Below, one piece after another: positions 60,744 through 64,000 of a DNA stretch of 64,000 nt. Numbering within the stretch: the first letter of the stretch is position 1; the number at the start of each line of letters is the position of its first letter. The stretch is from Caldisericia bacterium. GTDB lineage: Bacteria; Caldisericota; Caldisericia; B22-G15. The notes under the pieces were generated by a model. It was not told the origin of the DNA, searched no databases, and saw only the letters and a program-made list of their open reading frames with translations. Both the position numbers and the translations under genes were made by a program. Location: assembly GCA_030018355.1 (NCBI GenBank), contig JASEFN010000004.1, positions 62,001-126,000 on the forward strand, in the 5' to 3' direction.

Positions 60744-60959
60744 ATGAATTTTAAAAGAACAAAACTAACAGACAAGAGAAAAGATTACTGCATACTACCT
60801 ACAATTGATGAATCAATAAAAAGTATGTATAGAAAAGGACAGTGTGAGGGAATTTTGTGGAATAGTAAAGAAAGAAAACAAAATTATAAAATAATTCTTG
60901 ATAAAAAAATCCCGAGTTGGTTTCAAAATGAACCTGTAATTTATTATTTATCTAATTGA
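60744..60959 (+). CDS. Small hypothetical ORF, possibly a gene remnant
   Basis: 71 codons: basic, with CEGILWNSKERKQNYKIIL and an aromatic end PSWFQNEPVIYYLSN. No family recognised. There is no Shine-Dalgarno site; a TATAAT (60730-60735) lies eight bases before the ATG, so a leaderless start is possible. Upstream frames are broken by stops, and the right repeat ends only 80 bases before it, so it may be the tail of a gene interrupted by the island event. Confidence 0.35.
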   Translation: MNFKRTKLTDKRKDYCILPTIDESIKSMYRKGQCEGILWNSKERKQNYKIILDKKIPSWFQNEPVIYYLSN

Positions 60960-60980
60960 TTAATAAAAAGGAGGTTTTAA

Positions 60981-62216
60981 ATGAAAAAAGTTTTAGAAAG
61001 ATTTCTAACTTTTGTAAAATTTGACACACAATCAAAAGAGGGAAGCGAGACTTATCCATCAACTGAAACACAAAAAATTTTTGCTGAATATCTTAAAAAT
61101 GAGTTAATATCAATTGGAATGAAAGATGTTGAAGTTGATGAATACTCATATGTTTTTGCAACACTTCCTTCAAATGTTGACAAAGATATTCCACCTCTTG
61201 GATTTATGGCCCATATGGATACAGCACCAAATATGAGCGGTAAAAATGTAAATCCAAAAGTTATAGAAAATTATGATGGAAAAGAAATTATTCTTAATGA
61301 AAAAGAAAATATTGTCCTTTCTCCAAAATATTATCCTGAAATTTTAAAATATATTGGTGATGATATTGTTGTAACTGATGGAACAACTCTTCTGGGCGCA
61401 GATGATAAGGGTGGAATTGCCGAAATTATAACTGCAATAGAATACATGATAAATCATCCTGAAATAAAACATGGAAAAATAAGAATTTGCTTTACTCCTG
61501 ATGAAGAAATTGGAAAGGGTGTTGAATATCTTATTCCAGAAAAATTTGGAGTAAAATTCGCCTACACAGTTGATGGTGGTGAAGTTGGTGAACTTCAATT
61601 TGAAAATTTTAATGCAGCAAAAGCACTTATTGAAATCAATGGTATAGATATTCATCCAAAAGAAGCAAAAGGAAAAATGAAAAACTCAATTCTTATTGCA
61701 AATGAATTAATTAATATATTACCGCCACAAGAAAGACCAGAACATACAGAAGGCTATGAAGGCTTCTTTCACCTTATTTCGTTTGAAGGAAAAGTAGAAA
61801 AAACAAATCTTTATTTTATAATTAGAGATTTCTTTAAAGATGGTTTTCAAAAAAGAAAAGAATTTATGAAAAAGATAGTAGATTTATTAAATTTCAAATA
61901 TGGTGAAGGAACTGTCAATTTAACTATTGAAGATACATATTACAATATGAGGGAAATTGTCGAAAAACATATGGAACTTATTGAAATTGCAAAAAAATCT
62001 ATGGAAGAAGTTGGAGTAACTCCAAAAATAATACCAATTAGAGGTGGAACAGATGGAGCAAGACTTTCTTATAAAGGCATACCAACCCCAAATATTGGTG
62101 TCGGAGGTTTTAATTATCACGGAAGATATGAATATATACCTGTTTCATCTTTAGAAAAAGTTACAGAAATTATTGTTAAAATTTGTGAAAATTATACTAA
62201 ATTTTATAATAAATAA
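60981..62216 (+). CDS. pepT: Peptidase T (tripeptide aminopeptidase)
   Basis: Zinc aminopeptidase of the M20B family, releasing N-terminal residues from tripeptides. 411 residues: FVKFDTQSKEG, FMAHMDTAPNMSG (first metal His), LLGADDKGGIAEIITAIE (bridging Asp), ICFTPDEEIGKGV (catalytic Glu pair), YTVDGGEVGELQFENFNAA, and PIRGGTDGARLSYKGIPTPN at the C-terminal metal site. Strong AAAGGAGG site. Its stop is separated by one base from the end of the convergent pseudogene. Confidence 0.96.
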   Translation: MKKVLERFLTFVKFDTQSKEGSETYPSTETQKIFAEYLKNELISIGMKDVEVDEYSYVFATLPSNVDKDIPPLGFMAHMDTAPNMSGKNVNPKVIENYDGKEIILNEKENIVLSPKYYPEILKYIGDDIVVTDGTTLLGADDKGGIAEIITAIEYMINHPEIKHGKIRICFTPDEEIGKGVEYLIPEKFGVKFAYTVDGGEVGELQFENFNAAKALIEINGIDIHPKEAKGKMKNSILIANELINILPPQERPEHTEGYEGFFHLISFEGKVEKTNLYFIIRDFFKDGFQKRKEFMKKIVDLLNFKYGEGTVNLTIEDTYYNMREIVEKHMELIEIAKKSMEEVGVTPKIIPIRGGTDGARLSYKGIPTPNIGVGGFNYHGRYEYIPVSSLEKVTEIIVKICENYTKFYNK

Positions 62217-62217
62217 T

Positions 62218-62767
62218 TCATTTAAAAATAAAGCTAAATAAAACACAAAGGAATGTAAGATAAAAATTTTTTTGAATAGAATATATATAAAAACCAGGAA
62301 TAAAAGAAAATATAGCAATTGATGTAGCTCCTACTGAATGTGAGATAAAATGACCAATACCCCATGTTAAAAATAAACCAATACTACCCCATGGAATAAT
62401 TTTTAAATTAAACCATAACTCTCCTGCCTTTTGAAAAAAGCAACAATAAGGATTATAAGCGAAGATTCAAAAAAGTAATAAATATTTTGAAAAATAGATA
62501 AAATACATGCATTTCTTCCATGAATTTTTTGAAAGCATAAAAACTCTTTTATGATCTGAAAAGATTTATAAGAAAAATTTTTTGATTCAATAAAAGAAAA
62601 TATATTAGAAAGAATTTCTCTCTTTTTAAGCCATATAAAAACTAATAATGCTCCTATTAACCAAATTATAATTGTTATTGACCAGTGGAAAACAAGATAA
62701 TACCATCTTTCTTTCCATAAATTCAACTCTTTAAAACTTTTTCCTAAAATTAAGGAATCTAGATATT
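62218..62767 (-). pseudogene. Frameshifted membrane-protein gene remnant
   Basis: On the minus strand one frame reads LNLWKERWYYLVFHWSITIIIWLIGALLVF in pieces (hydrophobic helices) to about 62430, then stops; a neighbouring frame carries on with LWFNLKIIPWGSIGLFLTWG, GHFISHSVGATSIAIFSFIPGF and FYLTFLCVLFSFIFK to a stop at 62218. The break is near an AAAAG/TTTTTTC stretch. About 180 residues in all with four to five helices. No start codon with a ribosome site is seen upstream (TTG at 62726 is the best). Family not recognised. A real single gene with a sequencing error cannot be excluded. Confidence 0.6.
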
Positions 62768-62903
62768 AAAAAAACTCAGAACTAAGAATCAAAAAACCAA
62801 AAGACCCATTAAAAAAATTTTAATCCATTTATTTTATTTAAGATTATCTCTTATTAAAGTAAAAAATTTATAGAATAAGAATTTTGAGTTATTTTTATAA
62901 TTC

Positions 62904-62978
62904 TGGTGGAGCAGACGGGATTTGAACCCGTGACCTCCTGAGTGCAAATCAGGCGTTCTCCCGCTGAACTACTGCCCC
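62904..62978 (-). tRNA. tRNA-Ala (anticodon TGC)
   Basis: 75 bases: acceptor GGGGCAG/CTGCTCC, D arm GTTC...GAAC, anticodon stem CCTGA/TCAGG with loop TTTGCAC, T arm ACGGG-TTCAAAT-CCCGT, encoded CCA. Stands alone; a minus-strand TATAAT lies at 62997-63002, about 20 bases before it. Confidence 0.97.
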
Positions 62979-63040
62979 ACCACACAATCTTTTTTTATTA
63001 TATCATAAAATAAAAAATTTAAATTTATTTTTAAAATAAA

Positions 63041-64000
63041 TTAACCTTTAGGATATATAATTGTTATTTTTTTTGTATTTCCATCCCAGAGAACTTCACA
63101 TCCAAGATTTTCAGCAACAAATCTAATAGGTAGCATTGTTCTTCCATTTATAATGATTGGTTTAACATTATGGTTATTTTCATCTATCCATTTTGTTACT
63201 CCATTAACTTTTGCTTGCGGATTATCAATCCAGAGCTCAATTGTGCTTCCTTTAAATAAAATTGTAACTTTTCGGGTTGCGCCATCCCAAAGAATTTCAC
63301 CACTTAACTCTTCAACTATTGCTCTTATTGGAAGGAGAGTTCTTCCCCACTCTTTTATAATAACTGGTACTGTTCCTCTTCCAGGATCTATCTCTTTATA
63401 TATTCCATTGACACTCATATTTGGATTTCCAATCCAAAGAAGAATTGTTATTTTCTCTTGCGATGGTGGAGGAGCACTGCTATCTTCAAATGCATAAAGG
63501 TCACTCCCTGAACCTATATAAATAGTTTTATTTTTATCAATAGCCACAAAGGAGTTAAAAATTTTTTTCTTTAAATCAAGTTCCCATTTTAAAGTTCCAT
63601 CTGATTTAATTGCATAAAGATGTCCACTTTCATCGCCTATATAAATAATTCCATTTCCATCAATTGATGGGGATGAGTTAACATAATAATTTGTTTTATA
63701 TATCCATTTTATTTTTCCATCTGGATTAATAGCAACAACTCCTTTACCTATAACTCCTACATAAATTGTTCCATCAAAACCGATTGCAGCAGTTGAATTA
63801 ATAGTGGATTCACTTCCAAAATCTATTTCCCATTTTTTAGTTCCATCAGGATTTAAAGCATAAAATTTATGATCAGTAGAACCAAAATAAATTGTTCCAT
63901 CTTCACCAATTGTTGGTGAAGCATTAATATAGTTTCCTGTTGGAAAGATCCATTTTTTTGTACCATTAGGATTAATTGCATAAAGTTTTCTATCATGTGA
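63041..64000 (-). CDS. PQQ-type beta-propeller protein with C-terminal stalk (copper amine oxidase N-like) domains, partial
   Basis: Likely a secreted or surface protein; the N-terminus is outside the window. 319 residues visible. The first ~175 are PQQ/BamB-like propeller repeats: LYAINPNGTKKWIF, FYALNPDGTKKWEI, VVAINPDGKIKWIY and LYAIKSDGTLKWEL, alternating with SPTIGEDGTIYFG-type strands. After a short APPPSQEK linker come two copies of the copper-amine-oxidase-N-like stalk domain: GRTLLPIRAIVEEL then GEILWDGATRKVTI, and GRTMLPIRFVAENL then CEVLWDGNTKKITI. Such stalks are common in surface proteins of anaerobic clostridia-like bacteria. Confidence 0.88.
   Translation of the reverse strand, partial: SHDRKLYAINPNGTKKWIFPTGNYINASPTIGEDGTIYFGSTDHKFYALNPDGTKKWEIDFGSESTINSTAAIGFDGTIYVGVIGKGVVAINPDGKIKWIYKTNYYVNSSPSIDGNGIIYIGDESGHLYAIKSDGTLKWELDLKKKIFNSFVAIDKNKTIYIGSGSDLYAFEDSSAPPPSQEKITILLWIGNPNMSVNGIYKEIDPGRGTVPVIIKEWGRTLLPIRAIVEELSGEILWDGATRKVTILFKGSTIELWIDNPQAKVNGVTKWIDENNHNVKPIIINGRTMLPIRFVAENLGCEVLWDGNTKKITIIYPKG

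Noticed and set aside
1-64000. CRISPR array, rRNA genes or transposase genes
   Set aside because: No regularly spaced repeats, rRNA segments or transposase motifs were seen by reading; the only sizeable direct repeat is the pair bracketing copB.

Overview
The window is strongly AT-rich bacterial DNA (Arg mostly AGA, adenine-rich Shine-Dalgarno sites), densely packed into short operons with many ATGA or TAATG overlaps. It encodes several lipoproteins and bacterial housekeeping genes (tmk, metG, rsmI, rtcB, two tRNAs) but shows no clear lineage marker. A low-GC anaerobic, perhaps thermophilic, bacterium is my best guess; the phylum is not determinable from what I can see. Many first genes of transcription units have a TATAAT-like -10 box only 4-9 bases before the start codon and no Shine-Dalgarno site, which points to frequent leaderless transcripts.

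Layout. 1-1832 (minus): aromatic amino acid operon, with a 14-codon leader peptide holding six consecutive Tyr codons, a transcription terminator, then aroH, aroF and a partial tyrA. 1906-4699 (plus): autoregulated winged-helix repressor, membrane protein and ABC-2 exporter. 4763-7901 (plus): DUF2268-like protease, LiaI-like membrane protein, and a NarL-type two-component system. 7902-17932 (minus): a purine/ureide cluster with NCS1 permease, isochorismatase-fold hydrolase, DUF1116 (YlbE/YahG-like), FdrA, two ABC permeases, a double ATPase and a BMP lipoprotein. 18027-32678: DUF362-ferredoxin, DegV, a TPR/CofE-like fusion, a nucleotide kinase/R3H ATPase operon, ThpR, macro domain, CDF transporter, metG, rsmI, roadblock, TPR and tRNA-Arg(CCG). 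32726-40449 (plus): rtcB, NodB deacetylase, P5C dehydrogenase, transketolase, methyltransferase. 40451-41503: an orphan nuclease-like gene. 41525-46122 (minus): three-subunit xanthine dehydrogenase-family enzyme behind a PfkB kinase. 46160-57593 (plus): PASTA lipoprotein, rpe, mazEF, then ribokinase, nucleoside hydrolase, a second BMP/ABC importer, another nucleoside hydrolase, an amidohydrolase deaminase and a nucleoside phosphorylase. 57546-60662: a copper ATPase island of foreign codon usage bounded by about 115-bp direct repeats derived from the 3' end of the phosphorylase gene. 60981-64000: pepT, a frameshifted membrane gene, tRNA-Ala(TGC), and a partial PQQ-propeller/stalk-domain protein.

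How it fits together. The unifying theme is nucleoside and purine use: two BMP-type importers, two nucleoside hydrolases, a phosphorylase, a base/nucleoside deaminase, an XDH-family hydroxylase and ribokinase-family kinases, with Rpe and a transketolase available to route ribose 5-phosphate. The FdrA/DUF1116/isochorismatase cluster probably handles a carbamoylated or ureido product of purine breakdown. The most striking regulatory element is the Tyr-codon leader peptide of the aro operon.
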